This document shows, in pieces, positions 17,833 through 26,343 of a DNA stretch of 64,000 nt (its first letter is position 1; each line of letters opens with the position of its first letter). Position numbers and translations under genes: made by a program. Source of the DNA: Effrenium voratum (Eukaryota; Sar; Dinophyceae; Suessiales; Symbiodiniaceae); NCBI GenBank assembly GCA_963377175.1, contig CAUJNA010002179.1, positions 297,501-361,500 of the forward strand, given 5' to 3'. The notes under the pieces were generated by a model that was not told the DNA's origin, ran no database searches, and was given only the letters and a program-made list of their open reading frames with translations.

Positions 17833-18441
17833 ATGGTTAAAAATATTGAAATAGTAGATGTAGGCAGTGAAAATAATGAAGCACCTAAAGAAGTAGAAGA
17901 CAGTAAAGAAGAACCTATTATTAATGAAGAAAGTAAAGAAGTAGAAACTAATAATATTATAAATGAAGAAAATAATAAAGACAATACACCAGATAATAAT
18001 ATAGACGAACGCGAATGCTTCGCGTTGCTACGCGAACCACCAAAACAAGAATTAAAATCTAAAACGTACTCAACTGAAAAAGTGGAATGTCCAAAATGTA
18101 AAAAATATTTAACAAAATACACTTTCAAATATCGTCATAACTGTAATGGAATACCAGTTAAAAAAGAACCAGACCCTAACAAAGTTGTTCGAAGAAAAAT
18201 TATGCATCCTGCACAAGCAAAAGAATTTGAGAATAATGTATATGAAAAGGTTAAAGATAATATTCCAAAAGTTGATGAACAAGAAATAGAAAGAAGAGTA
18301 GAAGAAAGATTGAAAAAACATTTAGAAACAACTGCTAATAAAGTATTTGAAACTGCAAAAGATAGATACAATAATATTAAAATGGAACGAGATAATAAAA
18401 ATAAACAGAAAATTATTAATTTAGCAAATAAAATTATTTAA
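17833..18441 (+). CDS. Acidic, zinc-finger and coiled-coil protein, 202 aa
   Basis: The first 55 residues are very acidic and probably disordered. A palindrome-encoded peptide, ERECFALLREP, follows. Next comes a CPKCKKYLTKYTFKYRHNC finger-like motif with two Cys, one His and one Cys. The C-terminal half is a Lys/Glu-rich coiled coil (EQEIERRVEERLKKHLE). The disordered arm, finger and coiled coil suggest a DNA-associated structural or regulatory protein. It lies 51 bp after the penton gene and 18 bp before the next gene, so this is likely one virion-related block. Function not known. Confidence 0.75.
   Translation: MVKNIEIVDVGSENNEAPKEVEDSKEEPIINEESKEVETNNIINEENNKDNTPDNNIDERECFALLREPPKQELKSKTYSTEKVECPKCKKYLTKYTFKYRHNCNGIPVKKEPDPNKVVRRKIMHPAQAKEFENNVYEKVKDNIPKVDEQEIERRVEERLKKHLETTANKVFETAKDRYNNIKMERDNKNKQKIINLANKII
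18006..18038. repeat. GC-rich palindromic repeat inside a gene
   Basis: Encodes part of ERECFALLREP in the gene at 17833-18441. It is nearly identical to the reverse complement of 16084-16116 although the two host genes are otherwise unrelated. The two stems overlap, so it can fold in two ways. Confidence 0.8.
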
Positions 18442-18459
18442 TCTAATTATTATTATATA

Positions 18460-18924
18460 ATGATTATTGATAAAAAACAATTGCTTATGCACCGTAGAGA
18501 AATTTATGACAACGTTGTAAATAGAATAACAGAACCACAAAATAAAGACAAACCGAATATCAGTGATGTTATTGATAGAAAAGCAGTTTTTGAAACAAAC
18601 AAACCAAAAAAGAAGAATAAATATAAATCAACTCAACATTACTATTATGAAGGAGACAACAAGGCACACCAACCTAATTACACATATTTTAAAGAATTAC
18701 AAGAACAATTAGAACGTCATAGCGCTAAAAAAGATTATGCTGTATTTCAAAATAAAAGAAGATATCAAGAAGAAGCACAGGCTTATTTTAATGAAATCCA
18801 AAGGTTGGAAAGTGAAAAATTGAGACATCACCCATCAAGTGAAACAGGTAAATCCTATTCAGAAATGATTAGGAAGAAGAAAGGAATAATCAATCAATTA
18901 AGACAAGATTTTAATTTTGATTAA
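18460..18924 (+). CDS. Hypothetical charged protein, 154 aa (first of three with a shared N-terminal module)
   Basis: The N-terminus has HRREIYDNVVNRI and, further on, NISDVIDRKAVFE. The protein at 18982-20052 has matching RPSYNELIKEI and NIRDVIDRNAYYF. This points to a shared N-terminal module. A basic KPKKKNKYK stretch and a long charged helix (YFKELQEQLERHSAKKDYAV) follow. No catalytic motif is seen. A TCTAATTA box lies 10 bp upstream. Position after the penton gene suggests a virion, scaffold or core protein, but this is inference. Confidence 0.75.
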   Translation: MIIDKKQLLMHRREIYDNVVNRITEPQNKDKPNISDVIDRKAVFETNKPKKKNKYKSTQHYYYEGDNKAHQPNYTYFKELQEQLERHSAKKDYAVFQNKRRYQEEAQAYFNEIQRLESEKLRHHPSSETGKSYSEMIRKKKGIINQLRQDFNFD

Positions 18925-18936
18925 ATTAATTAAATT

Positions 18937-18971
18937 AATTAATTAGATTAATAAATATAATCTAATTAATT
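18937..18971 (+). promoter_or_regulatory. AT hairpin with TCTA box between two genes
   Basis: A perfect 14-bp stem (18937-18950 with 18958-18971) with a 7-nt loop lies in the 57-bp gap before the ATG at 18982. TCTAATTA sits in its right arm. Confidence 0.5.
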
Positions 18972-18981
18972 TAATATACTA

Positions 18982-20052
18982 ATGAGATTAGACAATGCAC
19001 AGATGAAAACATTAAAATCTCAATTAAGATTAAGACCGTCTTATAATGAACTGATAAAGGAAATTACAAAGGAAGAATTTAAAAATAAGAATATAAGAGA
19101 TGTAATAGACAGAAACGCTTATTATTTTCGTGATAGTCCATTAGGAACAGTGTATGATAATAATACAGTAGATTTGAGACAGCAACACTTTAAAAAAATG
19201 GTAGATGGAGAAAATCAAACAAAATATTTTGATATATCGAAGGATGATGAAATGGATGATTTAAGAGACGGTTCAATACAAACACTAAGTGCCACAATGG
19301 ATGATGCAGAGGAACAACACGAACGACAAATCAGTCAAATTTCAAAAAGACTTAGTAGTGAACAAATAGCAGACCTACACCAACGAGCACAACGAGCAAA
19401 ACAATTAGATGAAGATGACTGGCAGTCAGTAGCAACCGCAAAGTCAAGTGATGATTTACCGCCATTGGAAGATTTACAACCAAAAAGAGTTTCAAATTTA
19501 CAAAAAGCAAGAGCAAGATTGCAATTGAAACGATTTATTGATGAAGATAAATACAGTCCTGAACCAAAAAGAGTTTCAAATTTACAAATAGCAAGAGCAA
19601 GATTGAAATTGAAACGATTAGATGACGAAGATAAAAACAGTCCTGAACTAATAGAAATAAAAGAAGCAGAAAAAAGAATAGAGCAAAAAATGGACACCGC
19701 TGGCAGTTCATCCACATTACCAGCAAGACAAACAAGAACACATAAGGAAACTATTGACTATTCAACTGATATAAACCATTGGAAGGGAAGCACAGTAAAA
19801 GAAGAAGACATATTATTTCAATTATATTTAAGAGGAGCAGGACTTACTGAAGAACAGGAACAACAATATTCAAACACAAAGAAAAAGGGGAAAGGAAAAA
19901 AGGAAACAGGTAGAACTTATTTAGTTGGACTGGTGGAGAAGCTTATAAACAGCGGAAAATGGACAACAGAAGTAAATGATGAATTGTTAAGAAAAAGAAT
20001 GAATGATTGGAAAGATTTGAAAGGAAAAGGCAAGGCAACAAAGGAAAAATAA
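18982..20052 (+). CDS. Hypothetical coiled-coil protein with internal duplication, 356 aa
   Basis: The N-terminus carries RLRPSYNELIKEI and NIRDVIDRNAYYF, shared with the previous protein. RPSYNEL also matches RPTYDEM in the next one. Residues about 165-220 contain a tandem duplication of about 28 residues starting PKRVSNLQ and ending DEDK.SPE. Most of the protein is charged and helical. The C-terminus is lysine/glycine-rich (KKKGKGKKETGRTY), then a helical segment. No enzyme motif seen. A structural or DNA-packing role would suit the composition and location, but it is not shown. Confidence 0.78.
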   Translation: MRLDNAQMKTLKSQLRLRPSYNELIKEITKEEFKNKNIRDVIDRNAYYFRDSPLGTVYDNNTVDLRQQHFKKMVDGENQTKYFDISKDDEMDDLRDGSIQTLSATMDDAEEQHERQISQISKRLSSEQIADLHQRAQRAKQLDEDDWQSVATAKSSDDLPPLEDLQPKRVSNLQKARARLQLKRFIDEDKYSPEPKRVSNLQIARARLKLKRLDDEDKNSPELIEIKEAEKRIEQKMDTAGSSSTLPARQTRTHKETIDYSTDINHWKGSTVKEEDILFQLYLRGAGLTEEQEQQYSNTKKKGKGKKETGRTYLVGLVEKLINSGKWTTEVNDELLRKRMNDWKDLKGKGKATKEK

Positions 20053-20086
20053 TTCATTTTACATAATTTATCAATAATTATATAAA

Positions 20087-21019
20087 ATGATTAACAACCA
20101 CAAGCAAGAGTTAAGGAAACGCCCTACATATGATGAAATGCTTAAACAAGCAATCACAAGCAAAATGAAAACAACAGTTATATTGAAGAAATACAAGAAA
20201 GATATGTTGTTGAATAATTTTGATTTTGATAAAATGGATTTAATGAATTATAAAAATAAAGAAAGATATATGAACGCAGAAGTTCTGATGGCAGACAAGG
20301 CAACACAAACGCTTAACAAAGAAAACAAGGCAACACAAACAGACCTACCAAATGATAAAGAGACACAAACTTATAATTTTGATGATATGACAAAACTATT
20401 AGGCGGTTCTTCAAAGAGTTTCAAAAGCAAATTGATAACCAAGGCTGAAGCAGAAGCAGAAGCATTTACATATGACCCTGATTTATATGATGATGACGAT
20501 GATGATGATGATGACAAAAATGATGATGACATTGATAGATATAGAAAGAAATTATTTATGTTCATGAGGATTATAGAATTTATGATGAGGTCAGGTTTTA
20601 GTATAGGACAAATAGTAGCACATTTAACATATCACACTACATTAACTACAATTCAAGGTTCAGAGTTATTAGTTAATTTAACAATGAATTCATTAGTAAC
20701 ATCACACGATATAGCAACTGCTATAATGAATTGGTTGAATACAAATGTTAGTGAGGAAGTTGAATTAAACACTTCCCCGCCTGTTAGCGTTAATAGTTCT
20801 CCACCTGTTGAGCTGAGCTCAATAGCTGATGATGAACAAAGTTCATCATTACCTATCACTGTTAATAGTTCTTCAACGCATACTGTTAATTCATCATCAT
20901 CAGAAGAAAATTCTAATTATGAAATAGCACCACCAACAGAAATACCTATTCCTACTGATGCTGAAAGTGAAAATGAAGATAAGGATAAAGATAAGAATAA
21001 AGAAAAAAATATAAAATAA
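20087..21019 (+). CDS. Acidic protein with three LC8-binding-like KxTQT motifs, 310 aa
   Basis: The N-terminus KRPTYDEMLKQAI repeats the module of the previous gene. At residues 71-75, 81-85 and 91-95 it has KATQT, KATQT and KETQT, spaced exactly ten residues apart. K/R-x-TQT is the known anchor motif for the dynein light chain LC8 (DYNLL). An Asp-rich run (about residues 137-150), a helical or hydrophobic middle (MRIIEFMMRSGFSIGQIVAH), Ser/Pro-rich repeats of VNSSPPVE type and a Lys/Asp tail follow. I infer a protein that recruits host LC8, either for transport along microtubules or as a dimer clamp. There is no strong box of either promoter class upstream. Confidence 0.8.
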   Translation: MINNHKQELRKRPTYDEMLKQAITSKMKTTVILKKYKKDMLLNNFDFDKMDLMNYKNKERYMNAEVLMADKATQTLNKENKATQTDLPNDKETQTYNFDDMTKLLGGSSKSFKSKLITKAEAEAEAFTYDPDLYDDDDDDDDDKNDDDIDRYRKKLFMFMRIIEFMMRSGFSIGQIVAHLTYHTTLTTIQGSELLVNLTMNSLVTSHDIATAIMNWLNTNVSEEVELNTSPPVSVNSSPPVELSSIADDEQSSSLPITVNSSSTHTVNSSSSEENSNYEIAPPTEIPIPTDAESENEDKDKDKNKEKNIK

Positions 21020-21107
21020 TGATAACAAAAATAAAATAATAATAATAAAATAAAAAAAAATAATAAAAAATAAAATAAAAATTAAAATACCAGAATTTGT
21101 AAAAAAT

Positions 21108-21140
21108 GCCTTAAAGAAATAGCGACTTTATTCTATAAGA
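21108..21140 (+). promoter_or_regulatory. CTTAAAGA-class promoter-like box
   Basis: GCCTTAAAGAAATAGCGACT followed by TTATTCTATAAGA lies three bases before the ATG at 21144. It is a diverged copy of the identical 33-nt boxes upstream of 26435 and 27224. Confidence 0.6.
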
Positions 21141-21143
21141 TAA

Positions 21144-21503
21144 ATGCCATTCTATAGCAGACACTCAGATGATGGAAGAGATAGATTGTTAGGAGGAATA
21201 CATGATGAAGATGATTATAATGACTTTATGAATATGTTATTTATGAATAGTAGTTTTGTTGATGACATTGAAAGACATTATAAAAGTTCAGATGCTGATG
21301 TGTTGCCAAGTCCTACTGATAGCGAAGAAACAAAAGAAAATAAAGAGAAACAATATCAAAAGGATTATCATAAAAAATACTTTCAAGAAAAACTTAATAA
21401 ACCTTATACATGTAATATTTGTGGAAAATCAATGGCCAACAGTTCTAACAAATCAAGACATGAAAAAAGTAGAAAGTGCCAGAGTATTAAAAGTAAAGTC
21501 TAA
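21144..21503 (+). CDS. C2H2-type zinc-finger protein, 119 aa
   Basis: The acidic N-terminal half (GIHDEDDYNDFMNMLF and others) leads to a basic linker and a finger YTCNICGKSMANSSNKSRHE ending in a Cys. This is C-x2-C, then His, then Cys in the place of the last His. An acidic region plus a finger resembles a small transcription regulator, which is inference. It is preceded by a CTTAAAGA-class box like the polymerase, so the two are probably expressed together. It ends at 21503 within a long hairpin before the integrase. Confidence 0.75.
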   Translation: MPFYSRHSDDGRDRLLGGIHDEDDYNDFMNMLFMNSSFVDDIERHYKSSDADVLPSPTDSEETKENKEKQYQKDYHKKYFQEKLNKPYTCNICGKSMANSSNKSRHEKSRKCQSIKSKV

Positions 21504-21544
21504 TTGGATAATATTAATTTAATTTTAATTAATATAATCCAATT
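21502..21544 (+). promoter_or_regulatory. Long AT hairpin upstream of the integrase
   Basis: Arms AATTGGAT plus ATATTAATT and AATTAATAT plus ATCCAATT pair over 17 bp with one A-A mismatch and a 7-nt loop (21502-21544). It covers the stop of the zinc-finger gene and ends eight bases before the integrase ATG. Confidence 0.55.
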
Positions 21545-21551
21545 TCAATAT

Positions 21552-22469
21552 ATGAGTAAACTAAGTAATGAGGAGATAATGAGCAATATCTACTATGATT
21601 TAGAAACAGGTTATGGTTCTAAACAAAGCTTATACAATCAAGCAAAAGAGAAAGGAGCAAGTGTAACATTAGAAGAAGTGGCAAAGTGGTTGAAGAAGCA
21701 ACCTAACAAGCAAATAAAGCCGTATCAGAATTATAACAGTTTCTTAGTGCCATATGCCAGAGCAGAATTTCAAATAGATATTATGGATATGAAAATATTT
21801 AAGAAAGAAGATGAAGAACGCTATGCATTGATTGTAATAGATGCTTTCAGTAAATTAGGTTTTGTGCATCCAATGTTTCAAAGAGACAGTCCAAACGTTT
21901 TGAAAGGTTTGAAAGAAGCATTTAAAGTTATGGGTGAGCCTGTGGAAATCTTTTCTGATGATGATGGAGCATTTAAAGCAGAAGTAAAGAAATATTTAGA
22001 TGATTTAGGTATAATACATAAAACAACACTAACGCATGCTAATATTGTTGAACGCTTTATCAGAACCATGAAAAAAGGAATAGGAGACAGAATACACTTT
22101 ACTAAAGGTAGATGGACTGATATGTTGAAACCTACATTAAAGAAATATAATAGCGCTATTCACTCATCAACTGGAATGAAACCAAATGAAGCTCATGATG
22201 ATGACAACAGAGCAAATGTAAAAGCAAACCTTACACTGAAGCAAAAGCATATGAGAAAATACCCTAAATTATCAGTTTCAGACACAGTGAAAATATACCA
22301 AAAAGGAAAAGGTAATTATACATCGAGGAAAGAAACCAACTCAAAGTGGACAGAAAGGAAATACAAAATAGAAAAGATAGAAAAAGATATAACATTACAA
22401 ACATACTATGTCTTGGAAGGATTGAAAAAGCATTATTTGCGCCATGAATTATTACTAATTGAAAATTGA
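21552..22469 (+). CDS. RVE-family integrase (Polinton type)
   Basis: 305 aa from the ATG at 21552; the longer frame would start with TTG inside a hairpin. An N-terminal helical region precedes the RNase H-fold core. Asp76 is in FQIDIMDM, an Asp (likely 137) in IFSDDDGAF, and Glu167 in ANIVERFIRTMK, giving the DDE triad. The later RWTDMLKPTLKKYNSAIHSS and GMKPNEAHD fit the family. The C-terminal part, with KVSD-like DTVKIYQKGKGNYTSRKETN, resembles the SH3/chromo-like tail of Maverick integrases. It should cut and join the element ends into host DNA, normally leaving 5-6 bp target duplications. Catalytic residues are all present. Confidence 0.93.
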   Translation: MSKLSNEEIMSNIYYDLETGYGSKQSLYNQAKEKGASVTLEEVAKWLKKQPNKQIKPYQNYNSFLVPYARAEFQIDIMDMKIFKKEDEERYALIVIDAFSKLGFVHPMFQRDSPNVLKGLKEAFKVMGEPVEIFSDDDGAFKAEVKKYLDDLGIIHKTTLTHANIVERFIRTMKKGIGDRIHFTKGRWTDMLKPTLKKYNSAIHSSTGMKPNEAHDDDNRANVKANLTLKQKHMRKYPKLSVSDTVKIYQKGKGNYTSRKETNSKWTERKYKIEKIEKDITLQTYYVLEGLKKHYLRHELLLIEN

Positions 22470-22523
22470 AAATTAAAAATAATAATTTAGACTGATAATT
22501 AGTTATTTAGTTCTTAGAATTTT

Positions 22524-22560
22524 TGACTTTAAAAAGACTTAAAGAGAAAAAACCTAATTA
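22524..22560 (+). promoter_or_regulatory. CTTAAAGA-class promoter-like box of the polymerase
   Basis: GACTTTAAAAAGACTTAAAG followed by AGAAAAAACC, ending about 20 bases before the ATG. It shares GACTTAAAGA with the boxes at 26396 and 27186 but lacks the second half-site. Confidence 0.5.
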
Positions 22561-22578
22561 AATTATATAGATAATAAT

Positions 22579-25500
22579 ATGAATAGAGATTTACCGCCAG
22601 ATGAAAACACTAAAATAGTTAAGTATCTTCTTAAAGAAAATTTAGGAGAATACAAATTAAATAATAAAGGTAAAAAACTTAAAACCATAATTATAGGAAA
22701 CAACCAGTATAGATATAATCCAGAAAAACCAATAAGCAATAGATTGAGTAAGAGACTTGAAGCAGTAAAGAAAACTAATGACTACAAAGCAAATCAAATC
22801 AGAGAAAGAGTAGGAGCAAGAACGGTTTTAAAACATGCTATTAAGAAAAAAGCAGTAATAACAGAAGAAAGAAGCGCCTTTAGAGCATATGCTAACGCCT
22901 ACACAATTTCAAACATTCATTTAAAAGAGTTGAACGGATTGACTTATTTTAATTATCAATTTGACAAACTTAATGAATACTTGAAAGAGAATAGAGGAAT
23001 GAAACTTAATGCTACAATAAATATGAAAGTTATGAACTTATTTGATGAGGAGAGAAACGTAACAGTTAGGACAAGGTCGTACACTATTGTAAATGAAGAG
23101 GATTTAAGGAATGCTTTGAAAAGAATGAGACCTGATGTTGAAACAAGAATTTTAGATATGGCTTTGTATCAGTCAGGATTAATAATTAGCAATATTAATA
23201 ATATTCATATCATGTATAATAAATATAATCCGACTAGAGCTGGCAAATATATTGAACTTCCAGAATGGATTAAAAAGAAAAAGGCATGTATCAATATTAA
23301 AAATCAAGATGACAAGTGTTTTAAATATTCTATTGAGTGTGGATATTGTAAAATTTGTGATAAAGCACACCCTGAAAAGATGTTTCATTACAAGAAGATA
23401 GAAAGTGATTTGATTTTTGATGGTGTGAGTTTTCCTGCTAATAATAATGATATAGATATATTTGAAGAAAATAATAAATCAATATCCATTAATGTTTATG
23501 AAATTGATGATAATGAACAAATTGTTATTAGTAGAAAATTGAAAAATAAAGATGCTTCTTTTCATGTTGATTTATTAAGAGTTGATGATGAGGATTGCAG
23601 TCATTATGTGTATATAAAAAGTTTGAGCAGACTTATTAATAATCAAAAAAGTAATCATAATGGTAAGTCCTATTTTTGTAAATATTGTAATCATGGATTT
23701 AGAAATGAAGAATTATTAAATAAACATTATGATAGTGGATGCATGGAAGTTGAAGGACAACAAATAGTAATGCCTAAGCCTTATGAGAAAGTGAGTTTTA
23801 AGCATCACTTCAAAAAGTTAAGATGTCCTTTTGTTGTATATGCTGATTTTGAATGTTTGACAGAGGAACTGAAAAAACCTGATGAAGATGAAGATAAAAA
23901 CACTTTTTCTTATCAAGAGCATAAACCATGTGGTTTTATGCTTAATATGGTTAATGCTGTTGATAATACAAATTATGAATTTATGTATCGTGGTAAAGAT
24001 GCTGTTGATGTGTTTTGTCAAAAACTTAATGAGATTAGGACAGAAGTAAAGGAGAAGATGGGAGAAAACAAAAAAATAGATATGACGCTCGGCAGAGCCT
24101 CGCGTGACTACGCGACTGATGAAGACAAAGAAGATTTTAAAAATGCTAAAAACTGCTTTATTTGTGGGGATAAGTTTAGAATGAACTATAAGAATGCCAA
24201 GGAAGCAGAGAAATATAGAAAAGTTAGAGACCATTGTCATTTTACAGGTAAGTATAGAGGTTGTGCTCATAATGTTTGCAATCTTAATTTTTGTAATAGA
24301 TATTTTAAAATTCCAGTATTCTTTCATAACATGAAAAATTATGACGGTCATTTAATTATTCAAAATGCTGATAAATTAAGTAACAACAATAAAATAGGTG
24401 TCATCGCTCAGAACAGTGAAAAATTTATTAATATCAGTTTTGAAAGTTTGAGTGTTAAAGACACTTTTGGGTTTTTAACTGCTTCATTAGATAAGTTAGT
24501 TTCAATGAGTAAGTATGACAATACAGATGAAGAAGATAAAAGTAAATGGTTATTGCGTGAAAACTGGAAAGATAATTTTAGGTTTAGTAGTAAAAATGAT
24601 TTGATTAAGAGTGAGAAATGTCTAGATTTGCTGACTGATAAAGGCGTTTATCCTTATGACTACATGAATTCATTTGATAAATTTGATGATGAGCAATTAC
24701 CGAGTAAGGATGATTTTTATAGTCAGTTGAGTGAAGAAGGTATAAGTGTTAACGACTATGAAAGGGCAAAAATTATATGGAAGCATTTTGACATTAAGAA
24801 TATGGGTGAATACCATGATTTATATTTGAAAACTGATGTATTATTATTGACTGACATTTTCGAAAATTTTAGAGATGTATGTATGAAATATTATGGATTG
24901 GACCCTGCTTATTATTATACATTGCCTAACTTTGCTTTTGATGCTATGCTTAAAATGACTGGTGTAGAGATTGATTTAATATATGACCAAGAAATGTATG
25001 AAATGATAGAAGCGGGACTTAGAGGCGGGATGTGTATGGTTTCTACTAAAAAAGTTGAAGCAAATAATAAATACATGGGAGAAGAATATGATAAAAATAA
25101 AGAAAGTAGTTATATTAACTATTTTGATGCTAATAATTTGTATGGGTTAAGCATGATACAAAAACTGCCATATAAAAATCTAAAATGGGATGATACATTA
25201 AAAGAAGAAGACATTATTAATTACAAAAATAATAATATTGGATATATTCTAGAAGTTGATTTAGAATATCCTAAAGAATTACACGATTTACACAATGACT
25301 ATCCAATGGCACCTGAGGTTATGAATGTTAAAGCCGACATGCTGTCAGATAAACAAATTGAAATTTATGAATTTTTAAATCATAAAAAACCTACGGATGA
25401 GAAAACAAATAAATTAGTATTGAATTTAAATGATAAAGAAAAATATGTAATCCATATAAGAACCTTACAATTTTATTTGAAGCAAGGGTTAAAACTTAAG

Positions 25501-26343
25501 AAAATTCATAGAGCAATTAAATTTGAACAAAAAGAAGTTTTAAAACCTTACATTGAGTTTAACACTGAGAAGAGGAAGAATGCTAGAAATGATTTTGAGA
25601 AAGATGTTTACAAATTGATGAACAATGCCATATTTGGAAAAACAATGGAGGATAAGCGAAAACATTTAGACTTTGAAGTTGTGAGTGATGAAACTAGATA
25701 TATGAAGTGTGTAAGTAATCCTAACTTCAAACATAGTCATATCATTAATGAAAATTTGGTTGGAGTTGAAAAGCAAAAAACAAAGTTGAAACTAGACAAA
25801 CCTATATTTATTGGGATGAGTATTTTAGATTTGAGTAAGCAACACATGTATAAATTTTATTATGACGTTATGAAGCCTAAATATGGAGATAATATTAAAA
25901 TGGTATATACTGATACTGATAGTTTTGTATTTCATACTAAAACCAATGACATTTATGAAGACCTTAATTCAATTAAAAAAGAATTAGATTTTTCAGATTA
26001 TCCTAAGGAACATAAATGTTATGATGATAATAACAAGAAAGTATTAGGTAAATTTAAGGATGAATTAAAAAGTAAAATAATAACAGGGTTTATAGCTCTT
26101 CGTCCTAAATGCTATGCTTACTCAGTTTATGGTGATGATAAAAAATATAAGAAATGTAAGGGAATAGCAAAAGGCACAGTAAGACGTCAAATGAAATATG
26201 AAGAGTTTGAGACGGTTTTAAAAACTAATGAGGTTATACATAAGTCATTTAATAGTATTAGAAGTAAAAACCACAGAATTTTTAGTATAACAACTAAAAA
26301 AATTGCTCTTAGTAGTTATGAAAAAAAAAAAAATATTGGATAG
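22579..26343 (+). CDS. Protein-primed family B DNA polymerase
   Basis: 1254 aa. The N-terminal region (possible terminal-protein part) holds CGYCKICDK and a C2H2 finger, YFCKYCNHGFRNEELLNKHY. Exo I is YADFECLTE (Asp423), Exo II FFHNMKNYDGHL (Asp589) and Exo III YHDLYLKTDVLLL. Between them lies VRDHCHFTGKYRGCAHNVCN, typical of Polinton polymerases. Polymerase motif A is FDANNLYG (Asp850), motif B KLMNNAIFGK (from 1012) and motif C YTDTDS (Asp1112). All catalytic residues are kept. The frame ends after a run of 13 A at 26321-26333. The family's usual C-terminal ending continues in the -1 frame to 26402, so a frameshift or base error is likely. It should replicate the element from protein-primed ends. 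Confidence 0.93.
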   Translation: MNRDLPPDENTKIVKYLLKENLGEYKLNNKGKKLKTIIIGNNQYRYNPEKPISNRLSKRLEAVKKTNDYKANQIRERVGARTVLKHAIKKKAVITEERSAFRAYANAYTISNIHLKELNGLTYFNYQFDKLNEYLKENRGMKLNATINMKVMNLFDEERNVTVRTRSYTIVNEEDLRNALKRMRPDVETRILDMALYQSGLIISNINNIHIMYNKYNPTRAGKYIELPEWIKKKKACINIKNQDDKCFKYSIECGYCKICDKAHPEKMFHYKKIESDLIFDGVSFPANNNDIDIFEENNKSISINVYEIDDNEQIVISRKLKNKDASFHVDLLRVDDEDCSHYVYIKSLSRLINNQKSNHNGKSYFCKYCNHGFRNEELLNKHYDSGCMEVEGQQIVMPKPYEKVSFKHHFKKLRCPFVVYADFECLTEELKKPDEDEDKNTFSYQEHKPCGFMLNMVNAVDNTNYEFMYRGKDAVDVFCQKLNEIRTEVKEKMGENKKIDMTLGRASRDYATDEDKEDFKNAKNCFICGDKFRMNYKNAKEAEKYRKVRDHCHFTGKYRGCAHNVCNLNFCNRYFKIPVFFHNMKNYDGHLIIQNADKLSNNNKIGVIAQNSEKFINISFESLSVKDTFGFLTASLDKLVSMSKYDNTDEEDKSKWLLRENWKDNFRFSSKNDLIKSEKCLDLLTDKGVYPYDYMNSFDKFDDEQLPSKDDFYSQLSEEGISVNDYERAKIIWKHFDIKNMGEYHDLYLKTDVLLLTDIFENFRDVCMKYYGLDPAYYYTLPNFAFDAMLKMTGVEIDLIYDQEMYEMIEAGLRGGMCMVSTKKVEANNKYMGEEYDKNKESSYINYFDANNLYGLSMIQKLPYKNLKWDDTLKEEDIINYKNNNIGYILEVDLEYPKELHDLHNDYPMAPEVMNVKADMLSDKQIEIYEFLNHKKPTDEKTNKLVLNLNDKEKYVIHIRTLQFYLKQGLKLKKIHRAIKFEQKEVLKPYIEFNTEKRKNARNDFEKDVYKLMNNAIFGKTMEDKRKHLDFEVVSDETRYMKCVSNPNFKHSHIINENLVGVEKQKTKLKLDKPIFIGMSILDLSKQHMYKFYYDVMKPKYGDNIKMVYTDTDSFVFHTKTNDIYEDLNSIKKELDFSDYPKEHKCYDDNNKKVLGKFKDELKSKIITGFIALRPKCYAYSVYGDDKKYKKCKGIAKGTVRRQMKYEEFETVLKTNEVIHKSFNSIRSKNHRIFSITTKKIALSSYEKKKNIG
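24088..24118. repeat. GC-rich palindromic repeat, diverged copy in the polymerase gene
   Basis: A GC-rich island with GCCTCGCGTGACTACGCGAC aligns with the right half of the copy at 18006-18038. It is in frame within the polymerase, between Exo I and the cysteine-rich block, encoding a TLGRASRDYATD segment. Confidence 0.55.

Noticed and set aside
23818..24351. 177-aa antisense frame in the polymerase gene
   Set aside because: It is a shadow of the polymerase, whose motifs are clear on the plus strand.
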